Source of the DNA: Trogon surrucura
Taxonomy: Eukaryota; Chordata; Aves; Trogoniformes; Trogonidae
NCBI GenBank assembly: GCA_020746105.1
Contig: CM036622.1
Coordinates: forward strand, 44,121,477-44,185,476
Direction: 5' to 3'
DNA: 64,000 nucleotides
The position numbers were made by a program, and so were the translations under genes. Positions within the stretch are counted from its first letter, which is position 1; each line of letters opens with the position of its first letter. The notes beneath the pieces are model-generated. The model did not search any database. It was not told where the DNA came from and was given only the letters and a program-made list of their open reading frames with translations. This document shows, one piece after another, positions 1 through 14,054 of this stretch.

Positions 1-178
1 ATTGCTAAATTATTTTTACCCCCTCAAGTCTCTAAGTATGACTGTTGTAGCAACTGAACATGATCCCTGTGTTAAATACAGCAATGTGTTTGAGTTGCTT
101 TGTTAGGGTTTCTGAGATGGGTGTATTTGAAATTGCTCGTGGTGATCGGGTATCTTCTGGATCAGCACCCCTCGCTGT

Positions 179-194
179 GTGCACACACACACAC
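179..194. repeat. (CA)n short microsatellite
   Basis: About eight CA units. Confidence 0.85.
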
Positions 195-679
195 TTACAT
201 AAATGTGTGTATTTGTGTGCACTCCTTGGCAAAACTTGGCCAACACTCGCATGCAGCATTAATGTGACTTGCATACTAGGGTGTGATCCGTTTGCTACAG
301 GCTGTGAGCTTCAGGTTCAAGTGACTTGGAAAATTACATGTTCTATCACTTCACAGAGACTATACTGAGCATCCCTATTTTTCTTTATGCTGGGCTTTTT
401 TTTTGGTGATTTGGTCTTGTCAGTTTCTCTTTTTTTAACTATTTTTTTTAAAAAAAAAATATCCCCATTCTGGATTTCACATGGTTTTTTTCAGATTTCA
501 CCTAAGGTAAACCTCTCTTTCTTAACTGAGAACTGCATCCCTTATTTGTTCCTTTCAAAGACGTGATTAAGAGTATAACTCAAATTACACAGCATATTCT
601 TGTTTTTCTTTTTAATGAAAGAACAGTGAGTGGATATGTAGAAAATGGCCTAAGCTAGCAGTGATAAAAGTGTGGTGTG

Positions 680-698
680 TTTTTTTTTTTTTTTTTTT
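680..698. repeat. Poly-T tract
   Basis: Nineteen T followed by GCAG. Confidence 0.9.
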
Positions 699-934
699 GC
701 AGAACAGGCTACTTGTTTGAAACATTTATCTCATCATCTTCATTAATGTTTTATACTTTCTACTATTTTGGAGTGTTAGCTGGGCTCTCAAGTACTGGAA
801 CGTTACTGCTGCTATTTAAGGCAGGACATCTGTCATGATGTGTCTAGAGTCCGATTTCCCCAAGCCTGAACAATTCTTGCCTTTGTACGCTACCTATGTA
901 GTTGTTGCTCTTTGTACATCCTAAAAATACTGCA

Positions 935-990
935 CATAGATAAAGCTACAGAGAGGTTAAATGACTCCTTGAAAATCCATGATTTCTGAG
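935..990 (-). mobile_element. Possible MIR-like SINE fragment
   Basis: Seen: gataaagctacagagaggtt aaatgactccttgaaaatcc. The ACAGAGAGGTTAAATGACT core is MIR-like in reverse orientation. The match is short. Confidence 0.3.
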
Positions 991-3900
991 AGCAGGAACT
1001 TGCCAGTAGCTATGTCCTGTGGTGTCCGGACAATGCTTTGGCAGAGTCTTAAGAATTTGCTAAACTAGGCCAAATGAACTTCCCTTTCTGGTCAGGCATA
1101 ACTTTCTGTACTGGAAGGGTATACACAAAATAAATTCATGCTTCTCGCAAACAGTGTTAACAATGTCTCATGCTGCACACACCCAGGCTTCTTGGGATCC
1201 AGCCCTAGCAACATCCTTACGGTGAGCTGCCCTCAGCTTGCTCCCTTGCCTCTGGGCCTCCTGGCTTGTGCACCAACTTCCTCGGGCTTTGGGACTTTTC
1301 CCTTGTCGTAGCCCGAGTGTTGGCTGCCCTCTCAGTCGTGGTTTGTGTCCCAACAGTGTTCAGTTTGCACACTTCTATTGTAAGTGCGATTCACAATACT
1401 ACTACAATCCTACCGACTATTTCCCGCACAGAATAGCGAGGCTACTTTGTGGAGCTTCAGCACTCGTTTCTAGAAGGGGCAGGCTTTGCAGGCTCATCTA
1501 GAGGAATGATTTTCCTTCTCCCACTGAAAGCCTACTCTGAAAACTTCGGGTTAGAGACAATTTTAATGATCTTTGAAAGCTGTATTACAGTATTTGGGCC
1601 AACTCTTTACTTATGTGTGCCTTTGCAATAATACCATTTTGGAGATACAGTTTTATGAGTCTAACACCTCCCTACTCCTCCCATTTCCCTTTTTCCTTCC
1701 TGCTCCCAGCTGTGTGCCTGTGCTGATTATTCTGGGGTGGCTTTAGTCCACTCCTTCAGCTTTGTAAGCTGCTTTATCTCAGGTTTTGATTGCTGGGTCG
1801 GCATGTCAGTGTTGTGCTATGATAGGGAACCAAGGAAGCTCTCAGACCTTCAGCACATATGGGAGCTGATGGAGTTGGGGCAGAGAAGGAGGTGAGTGCT
1901 GGTGAGGCCCATCAGTCAGCTCTTGACTTTAGTGCCTTGGTCTTCATGCTGGTGGGGCAAGGTGGATCAGAGTCAGACTGGAAAAAAATATGTGCTCTTC
2001 ACAGTTCACTTAATCGAATGTTGATCCATGTATGGGCATGTTTTTTCCCATCACACCTTTCATCTGTGATTTGACCAATTATAAGCTTTCAAATGAAACA
2101 CTAAAGTAGCATTTATTTGAAGGTTAAAATGAGGCAATTGAATATTTCCCTCCCTCCTGCTCTGGGTTTTCAGCTTCTTCTTCACACTATTTTTTTTAAT
2201 GAAACTACACTTCTCAGGGAAGATCACAGCTGAGAAAGACCAGAAACTATTGGAGTTGTGTAGTGCTGTTTAGATCTGTTGCATTGCAGCTGTGTGTGAC
2301 TTAGTGATGGAAAATTGCAGATCCTTTACCTGTTCATCAGATCGTAAAGATACTATGAGAGCATCTAATCTTCTAAAGACAGCATGAGCTGCTGTGTTTT
2401 GGAATTCCAATAGTCACGGTGACAGCACGTCTCCTGGACTGGTAGAGGAAATTAAAGAGAAAGGGGAAGAAATGCTAGGCAGAAAGGAGATTTGAAACAG
2501 CTATGCTTGGGTCAATACAAACAACATAGGAAGTTTTGGGAAGCTTTGTTAAACTCAGGCTGATTACTTCAAAGTTTACTAGAGAAAAATATGTGCTATT
2601 AAATGTATAGCTTTGGCTTATGATCATCAGTGAAGGTCTGCTTTTTCGCCTAGCTTTGCAATTGGGGATTTGCTTTGGCATGAGGGAGACAAATGTCTTG
2701 TTTTGAGTTATCCAAATACAAGTGTCTGGTTGAAGACATTCCCAGCAATGATCTGGTTCCTAGCCTTTTCTGTAACTGCTCTGAAGTGCCACCAATGCAT
2801 ATTTGGCAAAAAAAGAGTTATGACAACCCCCATAAACTCCAGGATTTTTGAATGTTTCAGAAACACTTTAACATTACGTAAAAGCCATTCATTTATAAAC
2901 ATTGGCTTGAAACAAAGTAATTGGATGTAACAGGACAGTTTGGTGGGTTGTCAGTTCCAAGTGTGCTGGCTTCCTAGGAACTGCTGGCAGAGTTTTAAAA
3001 AAACTACTGCTTCTGTCTGCTGACTTTGTGGCATCGCAGGTGCAGCTTGGTAAGTCAAGTGCCCTTGCACACCTACCTCACAGTATAGGAGTCTCGGTTC
3101 TGAAGACAGCCTCTCCGAGCTCAAGGTCTCCAGGTTATTGCTAGGTTGTGATCACAAAGGATGTTCAAGCTGGCTCTGTCGGGTGCTGCAAGTGTTGAAT
3201 TGCCTCAGTGTTTTAGAGAAGGCTGTGCCTTCAGTTACTGTCAGTGCATTCTCCAGGATAATTTGTGTGTACATTTTTGACCAAAATAAAAAAGGCACTA
3301 TCGTCTTCTACATCTTAACAAAACTTTTGCTTGTTATGAAGTAAATTGAAGTATTTGAGTTAAAGCAAAAAAACCCAAACCCCATCTCCCACCAGAACGA
3401 AGTGATTTGATTTCTTACTTCATTCTGGCAGGAGATGTACGTGTGCTCTGCGAAGGGGAGACTCGTGGTTGTGTTAAGCTTGTGATGTGGAAGGATGTTC
3501 TGCATTACAGGTGGATGAAATCAATTTCAGAGCCAACTGGCAATGAGCAGAGTGCAACTGCTTGACTGCCTTCAACTTCAATTGTATAAACAAACCTCTG
3601 ACACAGGTTTCATTTTGAAGAATGTCATGAAAAGATTACATTATTGTCTGGTGATCTTACTATCCAAAATATAATGTAATTCACATCTGAGATTCAGACA
3701 CAAGGTACTATCTCCATGGCAAAGTCCGTGTTCCAGGGTTAATTGTTAATAGAGGTGCTCTCACTGCTCAGTTGAGCTGCAAGATTTTTTAGCTGAGCAC
3801 TGCTTACAGCACTCTAGTTGTTCAAGTGCTATTTTTGATGTCTCAAAATACTGAACTTAATAGAAGAGACATGGAGGACCCTTATCATGAAATGTGCTGC

Positions 3901-5733
3901 TAGAACTTAGTTGGTACTGTTTAGGTCATGCTCACAAATATTACTTTGTATTTTCTCTAGATTTAATTGTGCCACCTATTTGATTAATTCTTTTTTAAAC
4001 AGCAGGCTCAAGTTTAAAAGAGGAATCTTCGGGCACAAGATGTGATATTACTTGGTTGTTCATGGCAACTTGAGTATTGGGGTTTGCTTTTTTCAAATCC
4101 TCTTAATAGCTTCTGTGTTGAGTGCTGTTGCTTAGAACAAGCGTGTATTTGTGTATGCACCTGATTTACAAGAATCACCCTTATGTTCCAGTTATCTTAA
4201 GCACTTGAGAGTCTTGATTCATCTTGTCTACTGCCTTTGCCTCATGTATATTTCTCTCTCGTGTAGTGCTATCTATTTCCAAATCCTTGGAGAGGGGTTT
4301 TCAACTACAGTTCTTGCTCTCATGTAGAAGTCAGTCTTCAGTCTAGTTCCGTGGTTGCTCAGTGATGAGAGCTATCTCAGTTGTTGAGGAAGCTGAGATG
4401 CTTTGAGGTGTTGCAGATCAGAAGATGATTATAGTTCTGAGTTCTTCCGTTCTCCAGTGTAACGTAATGTTGTCACTTACAGACACTAACGAAAATTCAC
4501 ATAGGTGAACAGAAGTGTCATAGGCTACATGAATCTAGTATCTCCCTAATTATATTGTTTTGTTAGAAAAATATATTTTTTTAAGCTTTAGGAATTCTTA
4601 CATTTACTGAATTTATTTTTAATGAAATTAATTTCGTTATTAAAGGTGATGTTTTCAGTCATGCTTTCATAATATTCTTAAGCCCAGAAGATACATCTAA
4701 AATGTGTCTTGAATACATTAAGAGATGACCTGAATAGGCCAGCGCACAACCTAGTGGTTAGTGACCATGCGGCATTAGCCTTGTCCTTCTGCCTTGTCTG
4801 AGAGAACTAAATGTTTAATATTTCTTCCATTTCTGAATCTGGCCTTTCTGGAGACTGCAATTAGTTGTGACTATTTTCTTTGGTAGGATATTCAACTGTT
4901 TCTATTTTGGATTTTATGCTCTGTTTCTGTCATTAGTCTGTTCTTGGGTGTTCAGGGGGTTTCCTTTGTGTTTTTTGGCTGTGTATTGCTCCCTAACTTG
5001 CTACAAAGACCTCATTGCTAGATACTCAGGCCATGTCCAGTTGATCCACATAGTCCCAACAGCCAAGATATCTTGCATTCTGTTGGAGTTGGATGTGCAT
5101 TGTGCATTTTATGATGATGCGTAATAACCTGATCAGGAGAGATGACTGTGGAAAACAGAAGAGGAAAACAGGATTCTCAATTAGGCAACCTCTGCTAGCT
5201 TTAGGGAAAGAGCCACTGGAAAGCAGGTAAGGGACTGCTTTTCTACTATAGGTCTCTCAAGAGCTACACAGCTTTAATTCTCATTTAAAACTTTTGGAAT
5301 TACTCTGCTGTTCCTTGTTTTATCCAGATACACAAAGCAATTTTGCTGTTGCTGTGCTGACCCGTGGAATGATGCTGTTTTTTTGGTGCAGAGCTGTAGT
5401 AATTGATAGTCAAGCCTCAGCAGGAAATGCCAATGTATGTATCACTATTATCTCTGCTAAATACAAATTTGATTCCTTCTATGTAGAGATGTCAAAGGAG
5501 TGTGTGCTAGTGCTCCTGTGCAAAGCAGATCTTAACCGTATGACTGAATGCAACTGAAGATCAGAACCACCTGTCAGATGCTATAGTGTGTGATACCTGA
5601 TGAATCGCATGGAGACCAGTTTAATAGAAACTTGGTCTGTTGGACTGCTGAAGACTTTAAAATGAACCCTAATTGCCCAATTCAAGTGAGAAGGCTTTTT
5701 TTCAGCAAGACTTTAAAACTCCGTTTGTCCTTT

Positions 5734-5750
5734 CCCCCCCCCCACCCCCC
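5734..5750. repeat. Poly-C tract
   Basis: Seventeen bases, all C except one A at 5,744. Confidence 0.9.
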
Positions 5751-6061
5751 ACTTTTTATTTATCTAGGACGTTCCTGGACTTCCCACTGCTGCCTTGCCT
5801 GGCCAAGCACTTGGAGTTGCTGACCACTCTAGCACTTCTACCTTTACCTGACCTCCACCAAATCTTCTCCTTTAGTTGCAGTGTCTTCCTTTTGTGGCCA
5901 AATGAAAGTATGCATATCTTGTATTCCTTTTTTTTCCTTTGTGCACCACTCAGTAAATATACTAGTGTGAGAATGTGGTGTGAGTTAGGTAGGAGGGCAT
6001 GAGTTATATGAATGATGTTGTCTCAGCAAATATTGTCTCCGCAGGTAAATGCCCAATGAGG

Positions 6062-6076
6062 AAAAAAAAAAAAAAA
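6062..6076. repeat. Poly-A tract
   Basis: Fifteen A. Confidence 0.9.
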
Positions 6077-8190
6077 GCTCTTGCAGACTAATTTGAAAAG
6101 CTTGATACACAAAACTGGACAACTATTACATGTAGAACTCTGTTTTTAAAGATTGGTGTTTTTTTCATTATGATTATTTGAGTCATTGGAGTGTAGAAAT
6201 GGACACCTGTCTCTGTTACCCATTTTGCCAGTGCTGGCGAGTTTGAAACTGCAAGTGTTGGTGTGATGAGCTGGAATTCCAGTGGTGACGCTGCTGTCAG
6301 CTCCCTTGCTACCTGCTGCTTTCTGTGCTTGATGGATCACGCCGCTTCGTCTGCCATGCCCTGGTAAACAGTTACGATAACTGCCACTTCTTGGCATTCA
6401 TGGAGCTCAGCACCTTTAAAGCAGTGAATACATTATGCTACTAATGGCTTTGGACTAGCCAAGTTGAGTGGAAACTGAACAGTTCCTCACTTAAAATGTG
6501 CTCAGGATCTTGTTTGTAAACCCTCTTAGAGATGAATGATGTGTCTGATTTTCCATATTTCTCCTTTATTTTTAAGTGCTGAGGGAGACAGTAAAATATC
6601 AAAATTATTTAAAGCTGATTAGTTTTGGAGAAAGGGAATGCACTTTAGCTTAAAGGAATGATTCTCTAGACCTTAGTGCTTGGTATTAACACAGATACTT
6701 CATGTACTTTAAATGCCATAGACTTAAGTTACTATAAGGAGCTAACACAGCAGCAAACTGAGTCAGAGAAGTGAAAGAAACTAGGCAAATCGAATAAAAG
6801 TTATCTTCTGGTAATAAAATCTTGAATGTATGGGGTTTTTTTAAGAGGTGGTTAAGAAGTGTAATCTGTAGCATAATCAAATGTGTCTTCTGAAGGAAAA
6901 AACTGCTATTTTTATGAAATCAAGAACATGCAAATGCCTCTGAACCTGAAAGAATGTTTCAGAAATTTAATTTGGAGAACCTGGAAGATAATCTAATGAA
7001 CATATGTGGAAATCTGCGCCATAGTATGAGGTTGGCAGAAGTCATCGGCTTACATGCTCAAAAAATATCTCTTTCATAAGTGTTGCTACTTGACAAGTCT
7101 AAGAACATTGTAATTTGGTTTTGCAACACTTTCAGAAGATATGCTGAATAATTTATGCCTCTGCCAAAGGAGCCAAGAGAGACACTGTAATGGATCCACC
7201 TCTGATGTCACATTTTAGTTTTATAGGAGCTTATTAAATAATGAAACTTTTAATTCTAAGTTAATATTTTATTTTAGCTAAGATTGGCATTTATTTAATT
7301 CCAGGCGTGCTCTTCCTTCTAGAGGTTATATGAGAAAATGTTGAAAGTTGAAAATGCTCTTGCTCAGATACATGGCTGAGCATGGCAATTTGCTGCAAGT
7401 CTCTTTAGACATCGGTGTTTGTCTATGTTAGATAGGAGTTCAAGGCGGACTGCTGTGACTTGACAATGGCAGCTGGTTTACAAATATAGAAGGAATCTTC
7501 TTTCTCCCACGTATGTCTTAGTCAAAGTTGCCAAAATTACTTAAATGTACAATCAGTGAAACCTGTGTGCAGGGTCTTGTGCAGAATTTAGACAGTTTGT
7601 CACTGGGACATCCACACTGATATGGTCTAGTGTGTGGAAATTACGGCACTGCACTCTTTAAAATTGGATTTGGTGGATGAGCTAGTTTATGAAGCTAGTA
7701 CTTGGCTTTTATTTTGATATATCTAATTGATATGATAATTGAAGGAATTCAAGCTGAAGATTAAGGAATGAGTGTGCCTAAGTGATCTCAAGCAATGGGA
7801 TTTGCCCTCTGAACTCCTGACTGAAGCTCTGACCATGGTCATGTTTCTGGCCACTGTTCCTGCCCTAGGGCATTCTCGCAGAGGAGATTCCCACCCCTGT
7901 TACTTGCACACTCACACGTGTCAGGGGTAACTCCCTCACGAAGAGTGCGTGTGGCAAATGCTCACAGTCCTGATTTATAACTGAGGTCTCGCTGAGCAGA
8001 GCTGTGCAAGTGTAGGTTAGAAGTCACTTGGATAACATAAATCCAGAACACTTGGGTCTGCCAGTTGGCTGATACATGAAGTGGGTGTTTTACAGCACAT
8101 ACTCTCTAAACAGAAAGGAGAGACTGAAAACAATTGATTCCTAGACTCCCTGTTTACTCAGTTTTAATGTTTGTATTGTACTGTTGATGT

Positions 8191-8218
8191 TTTTTTTCCT
8201 TTTTTTTTTTTTTTTTTT
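8191..8218. repeat. Poly-T tract
   Basis: A T run interrupted only by CC, followed by AG. It looks like an acceptor, but every frame after it closes quickly or lacks a partner. Confidence 0.9.
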
Positions 8219-10183
8219 AGCCCGTAGATCTAAAAATTCCCTTGAACTTAGATGAAATTCAAAGATGATGCAAATCATTTGCAATCATTGAGGGTTTTTT
8301 TCTCTTCCATATCCAGCATAGCAGGTTGCCTAGCTGAGAGGGAATTGCCTTTCTACGATGTGTCTAGCTTTTCAGAAGCTTGTTACCAGCCTAAAGACCC
8401 TCTTGATTCTCAGTTATTTAAGGTGAAACATGGCGGTCTGAAACTTAGTTAAAAAAAGATATCAAAATTTCCCTTTATGTTGTAGACCTTTGTATATGTT
8501 TCAGAAAATGTACCTACCTGCAGCTGGCAAACTGAACACCAGCCCTAAGCACATAGCTTATGAATTTGCATGGAGTGGGGGAAAAGCCGGCGGGCACACC
8601 TCTGTGCAGGGCAGGGCTGAGCTGGTGTCTCTGCGCCGCAGTTTCTCAAGCGTTTGCAACAGGGAGGTCTGCTCTTGTTGAGATGCCTTCCTGGTGGTGA
8701 GGTGGGAGGAGTGCTGGCTGACCTTACCAGCAATGATAAGGCCTCCAGGTGGTGATCACAGTAAACATGTTGTGAGAGTCATAGCCCTGCTTTCCCAGGA
8801 GTTAAGCGAGGCAAGGATGTGCGTCTGTCGCTTGTTTTGTTGGGAGCTTCTTGCCGCTAGCAGCTAAATGACAGGCAAAGCAATCAAACTGTGGCTCTTC
8901 CAGCAGTACTGGCGTTCTGGCTTATGGTACTTGCTTCCATTTTCAAAACTGAATTTGTCAGCCTAGACAGACTACTTCGCTTTGAATATATAAAATCTTA
9001 TCACAAGTGCTTCTTGTGTTGTAATAAATGTACGTAACTTTCCTCTACAAGAGCTACATATCATGCTTGCTTTTTTTTCCCCCACTGTTGATTCAATAGC
9101 ATGTCTAACAGCATAGATACCTTCTCAACAAATTGATGCAAAACTGGCAAATTGAGTGGTAATGACTGACAAGGCTGCTTTTGGCCATGAAATTGCTCTG
9201 ATCTTAAGCTGTAATTTGAGGCAGCTATCTTAAAACAAAATAACCTAAGTCCATAAATAAACTATAAGCAACATAAACTTTTTAATAACAGAGACAGTTA
9301 GCAAGGAACTACACAAATCCCACAGGACTAGATAATCTCTACCATAATTATGTAAGTCCACTAATGGAGCAAAATTTCTAAAGCTTAGCTCATGAATAAG
9401 ACTAGATGTGATTTCATAAAACAAACACAGAGACTAAAGGCTCCAGAGGTTACTTAAGGTTTTGCAGATGGGTTAATGACTACTACTTAATTGTTTAAAG
9501 TATGTGTGAGGAGATACACGGCTGCTGTAGAAAGAATGTCTAAGAAAGAAACTTCTCATCAGATATGTGCTGAATTTCTTTACAATATAGCCGTGTTTCC
9601 AGCAGGTCACTTTCATAGTCTTCTGTTTGAAATAGCCTTTACATGTTAACTGGGGTTTTTTGCTACTTATTCTGCTAGATAATGTATGTTGCTAAATATT
9701 TTCTATTTGTTGTATTCTAATTGTGCTAATAAAGTGAACATTTGCTGTGGTATTTCTGGTTCTTCTTTGGTACTATTAACATACACCTGTTGTGATCCCA
9801 TACATCCTATCTAACTTTGCCACCTAAAACAGCTACACCAATAGAACTGTGAAGAAACCAACACTTGTTGAAAAAAATACTCCTCAGAGCAGAAAAAAAA
9901 TACTCCTCAGAACATGAGTATTGGAGGAGAGATAGCTGGAGTGTTCAGCCATGGAGTTGGTGGACTTCCTAATGGATTGGCTTTCCTGGCCTTTGAGGTA
10001 GCCAGCCCCAAACAGCCTCAGAGGTAGAGCCACGTCACTGAAGATCATAGGTAGCTGTAGCTTCCCTTTGGGGTGCTTTAGGAATGGATTGGGCCTCTTG
10101 CCTTTCTTGAGAGAAGATGCAACTTTAAGGGGCATCTTACCTAGGGCACCTCCTGAAGAGGCTCTTGCCTTTTCCTTTTTTAT

Positions 10184-11262
10184 CACAGAATGTTAGAGGT
10201 TGGAAGGGACCTCAAAGATCATCTAGTCCAACCCCCCTGCCAGAGCAGGACCACCTACAGCAGAGCGCACAGGAACATGTCCAGGCGGGTTTTGAATGTC
10301 TCCAAAGAAGGAGATTCCACAACCTCCCTGGGCAGCCTGTTCCAGTGCTCTGTCACCCTCACAGTGAAAAAATTTTTTCATGTATTTTTATGGAACCTCC
10401 TATGTTCCAGCTTGCACCTACTGCCCTTCGTCCTGTCAATGGATGCAGCTGAAAAGAGCTGGCTCCATCCTCCTGACACTCCCCCTTGACATATTTATAA
10501 ACATTAAAGAGGTCACCCTCAGCCTCCTCTACTCCAAGCTAAAGACACCCAGCTCCTTCAGCCTTTCCTCATAAGGGAGATGTTCCACTCCCTTCACCAT
10601 CTTTGTGGCTCTGCACTGGACTCTCTCAAGCAGGTCCCTGTCCCTCTTGAACTGAGGGGCCCAGAACTGGACACAATATTCCAGATGTGGCCTCACCAGG
10701 GCAGAGTAGAGGGGCAGGAGAACCTCTCTCGACCTACTAACCACCCCCCTTCTAATACACCCCAGGATGCCATTGGCCTTCTTGGCCACGAGGGCACATT
10801 GCTGGCTCATGGCCATCCTGCTGCCCACTAGAACCCCGAGGTCCCTTTCCCCTGCGCTGCTCTCCAGCAGGTCAGTCCCCAGCCTATACTGGCACATGGG
10901 GTTATTCTTTCCCAAGTGCAAGACTCTACGCTTGTCCTTGTTGAACTGCGTAAGTTCAGGTCTCTCTGAATGGCAGCACAGCCTTCTGGTGTGTCAACCA
11001 CTCCTCCCAGCTTTGTGTCATCAGCAAACTTGCTGACAACATTCTCTAATCCCTCGTCCAGGTCATTGATGAATATATTGAACAGCACCGGCCCGAGCAC
11101 TGACCCTTGAGGGACCCCACTAGACACAGGCATCCAGCCAGACTCTGCCCCATTGACCACAACTCTCTGACTTCTTCCCTTCAACCAATTAGTGACCCAC
11201 CTCACTACTTGGTCAAATATTGTCTTGTGATACAGGACATTTTGCAATACTTGGGACACAGG
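10184..11262 (-). mobile_element. CR1 LINE, 5'-truncated, with reverse transcriptase remnant
   Basis: Seen on the minus strand: two overlapping open stretches in different frames encode the back half of a CR1 pol protein. The upstream one (11,259 to 10,828) carries [20 protein letters not shown] and the catalytic motif as [10 protein letters not shown], then [13 protein letters not shown]. The other (10,921 to 10,529) carries [43 protein letters not shown] and [16 protein letters not shown], the conserved CR1 C-terminal blocks. A frame break near 10.93 kb separates them, so the copy is dead. The 3' end is at the left (ggttggaagggacctcaaag), as in other avian CR1 tails. It is antisense to the candidate host gene. 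The 5' end is cut inside pol, as is usual for LINE insertions. Confidence 0.93.
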
Positions 11263-11974
11263 GGTGCTTGTTCAGATAAATCGTTGTGGGATGCCCACAA
11301 CCAAATACAGAAGAAATTGTGGAAACAGCAACAAATGGTCATGTTGTCAAGCATACAAACTTATGGAAGTGAAGGCCCCTTCTGTGCCTGCTCCCTGTTG
11401 TTACTGGAGCTTCCTGCAAAATAAGAGACTTGTCCTGGAGTCTCCTGCCTCAGCATGGATCTCTCTATTAAGCTTTATTTTACTTCTGTAAGTCTCTGAC
11501 TCAAAGTCCCTAGAGAACTTAGAAATTGGGTGATGGGAACCACAGATTCGTCCAGGGTGGGTATTCTGTGGAAAAAAATCCCCTCCTTAGGAACATAATT
11601 CAAGGAATTGCTTCACTGAGCTAAATCTCAGTGTCTTTTTAATGTGTAGTTATTCATCCTCACCAGACCTCTGTGAAACTGGAGAATTCTCTTCATCCTG
11701 AGTGATGGACTGGGAGCTGGATTATGGGGGCTAGCTACCATGTTTTCACCCACATGTATCAGCTCTCCCTTTGTACCCCTCTGCTTTTTTGATCCGGTAC
11801 TAAGTCATCTGTATTTAATGTGTATGAAAGCAGTTGGACTATTTTTATGGTTACTGGTCTGAAATGAGTCAGTGCGGGGTCAAACATGTTGTAGAGCAGG
11901 GAAGGGATAGACTCACACAGCCAGGGAGAGGAGTGGGAATCTGGCAGCCAGCAGCTGACTAGCACTGCTACAGA

Positions 11975-12035
11975 CCAACCTTGGTGACTTCTCCAAGGTC
12001 ACACGAGCTTCTGTCAGCAAGAAATTGAAAACATC
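11975..12035 (-). mobile_element. MIR-like SINE fragment
   Basis: Seen: gtgacttctccaaggtcaca followed by cgagcttctgtcagcaag. This resembles the reversed MIR core (GTGACTTGCCCAAGGTCACA). Only about 60 bases are recognisable. Confidence 0.45.
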
Positions 12036-14033
12036 TCTCTCATGTTATAGGGTGCTCACTGCAGGTCTGTCACTAGCGATAACTACTAGGAAATGGCTTT
12101 AGATTTATTCTACTTGTATTATTGTTTGCTTACAAATACTGGTATATGAATTAATAGATGCTTTCTAGTGAGTGCCAAAATCAAAAAATACGGAGCTGGT
12201 CATAACTGTAGATCTTCACAAGTAAGCTGGATGCATTCCACAAAGAATGTATAGTTGGCTTCAGGTAACTTTCCCTTAGGAATGTGATTTTTGGCTCGAC
12301 AGTGATCTGTCAACTATGGCGCATTTGTGTTTAAGGGCTACTGCCTCTTCATAAAGATAGCTCAGGAATTAGTATCTGAAGCAAATCTTTGCTGTTATAT
12401 TGCCAACTCAGTAAAAAAAATCAGTTAGTACGTGGTTGCTTAATACAGAATTTAGAATGGAGTATTTCGCTAATTCTGGACACATAAATTTCTTAACAAA
12501 TACAGTATTTTGAGCTACATTCCTTATCATTAAGGCAGTACTGAATGTAAGGGTCTGAGGGCAGAGCTTAGGTCATGTATTCTGGCATCAATTTCTATGC
12601 CTTGTTTTTTGTTTGGATTCATTTGAGAAGGAATAAATTAGGAAACTTCTTTGAGTGAAGAGTTTAGAGCTCTGTACTGGTTATGAAGTTGCTTCACTTG
12701 TGTTTTTATAGTGTCATCTTCAGAAGCAGAGCTGTAAAAAAATTTTCTCTGCAGAATACGGTACTGTTAATTCAATTTGAAGGGCTTTCTCCTAGCTCTG
12801 GCAAATTTTGTCAAGCTGCCATTTGATTTAATTTCTGCATATTTTTTTTAACTTTTATTTCTCAAACCCAAAGAAAGCTTGTTGCAATTTGCAAAAAAAA
12901 AAACCTAAACCAAAACAAAAGCAGAGGACAATATTGGAGAAATCTGTCTCCAGCAGTCTAACATATTGTCTGATGTTCTTCTAGGAAGAAATGCATCATG
13001 CGGATTTTTATGTAGGAGGATTTTCAAACTTCTAATGGTTGGGTGTTAGCCACAAAGTTCATGTGACATGACAAATGTGGAACATCTGTGTACTCATGCA
13101 CATTGCTGTTCTAAAAGTCATTCCCAGTACCACATGCATTGAATTAAATACAAGAATTTAGGGAAAAAAAGTAGTTGAAAGAACACATTCTGTCAAATAC
13201 AATGGCAAGGATCTGTTGTGCAAACCATCAGAGCTCACTCACATACATCTCCATGCACTTCTTGTTCAGAAGTCTGATGTGCTCTGTGCATTAACTGTTG
13301 CCCCCTTTGAACTGGGAGAATGGTATTGTGCTTCCCTAGTCAGTGTCAAAATGTTTTGTCGATAGAAATTATAGTTTAGCGTAAGGGATTTCTCAATATA
13401 GTTCCTTGTCTGGGTGATATATGGGCTGTAGGTAAGTAGCTGGCTGTGTTGGTATACTTGTATTGGAAATGAAGCGTGGATGAGTGGCTTTGACCGGGAT
13501 GTCTCATTAAAACATGAATCTTTTTCATAACTCTGCCTGCAATAACCTTACTTAGTGACCAATACGCTTGTAAATCCTGAGTGCTGCTGTTTGATTCCAT
13601 GCTGTAACTGGAGTAAGGGTTTTTGCTTATAAACTGACTGTGATGTAGAAAAGAATAGCAATTCTTATTGGTAAAATTTGACCCGTAGCATTCTGGACCA
13701 CTAGCTAGGAATCCTGTTTCTTCCAGACTACTTAGCAGATTGCATGAAGGGTGGTGTACTTCAGTGCAATACTGGATGCTCTTACCTTGGTCTGACACAA
13801 GAGGCTGCCACATTTAGATTGCAAGAGTCAGTACCTCCAAAAAGCAGACCTTAAGATGCAGGTCACAGCTGGTGTTGAGGTGGAATTCATTGTTGGGGTG
13901 GCAAGAAACTCACTCCTGTGCAGGAGCCAAGTGTGATAGATAATAATAATTTTCTTCCTAATGACTTGCATGCATTTTAGGAGTAGTCTGAAACGTTAGA
14001 TGTTTTGGTTTCAACACTTCAGTATTAAGTATT

Positions 14034-14054
14034 TTGTTGTTGTTGTTGTTGTTT
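14034..14054. repeat. (TTG)n microsatellite
   Basis: Seven or so tandem TTG units. Confidence 0.9.

Larger units (their letters stand above)
1..10183. other. Non-coding stretch, no gene recognised
   Basis: AT-rich unique-looking DNA with the simple repeats and MIR-like fragment listed separately. Short open frames on both strands (all near or below 100 codons) show no family motifs. A possible small exon near 5,181-5,227 (AG...CAG|gtaagg, ATSASFRERATGKQ) has a poor acceptor. Confidence 0.6.

Noticed and set aside
5181-5227. Possible exon ATSASFRERATGKQ before CAG|gtaagg
   Set aside because: The acceptor lacks a pyrimidine tract and the phase (0) has no partner upstream.
8219-8420. Possible exon after the long poly-T tract, with AAG|gtgaaa at 8,420
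   Set aside because: The frame that is open at the donor has a stop just after the poly-T acceptor, and the only other acceptor (cttgaacttag) is weak.
10165-11259. Plus-strand open frames of about 100 codons
   Set aside because: They are the reverse side of the antisense CR1 pol sequence.
13376-13813. 145-codon minus-strand open frame
   Set aside because: No family motif, no splice or promoter context, and frames of this length are expected once or twice by chance in a window of this size.
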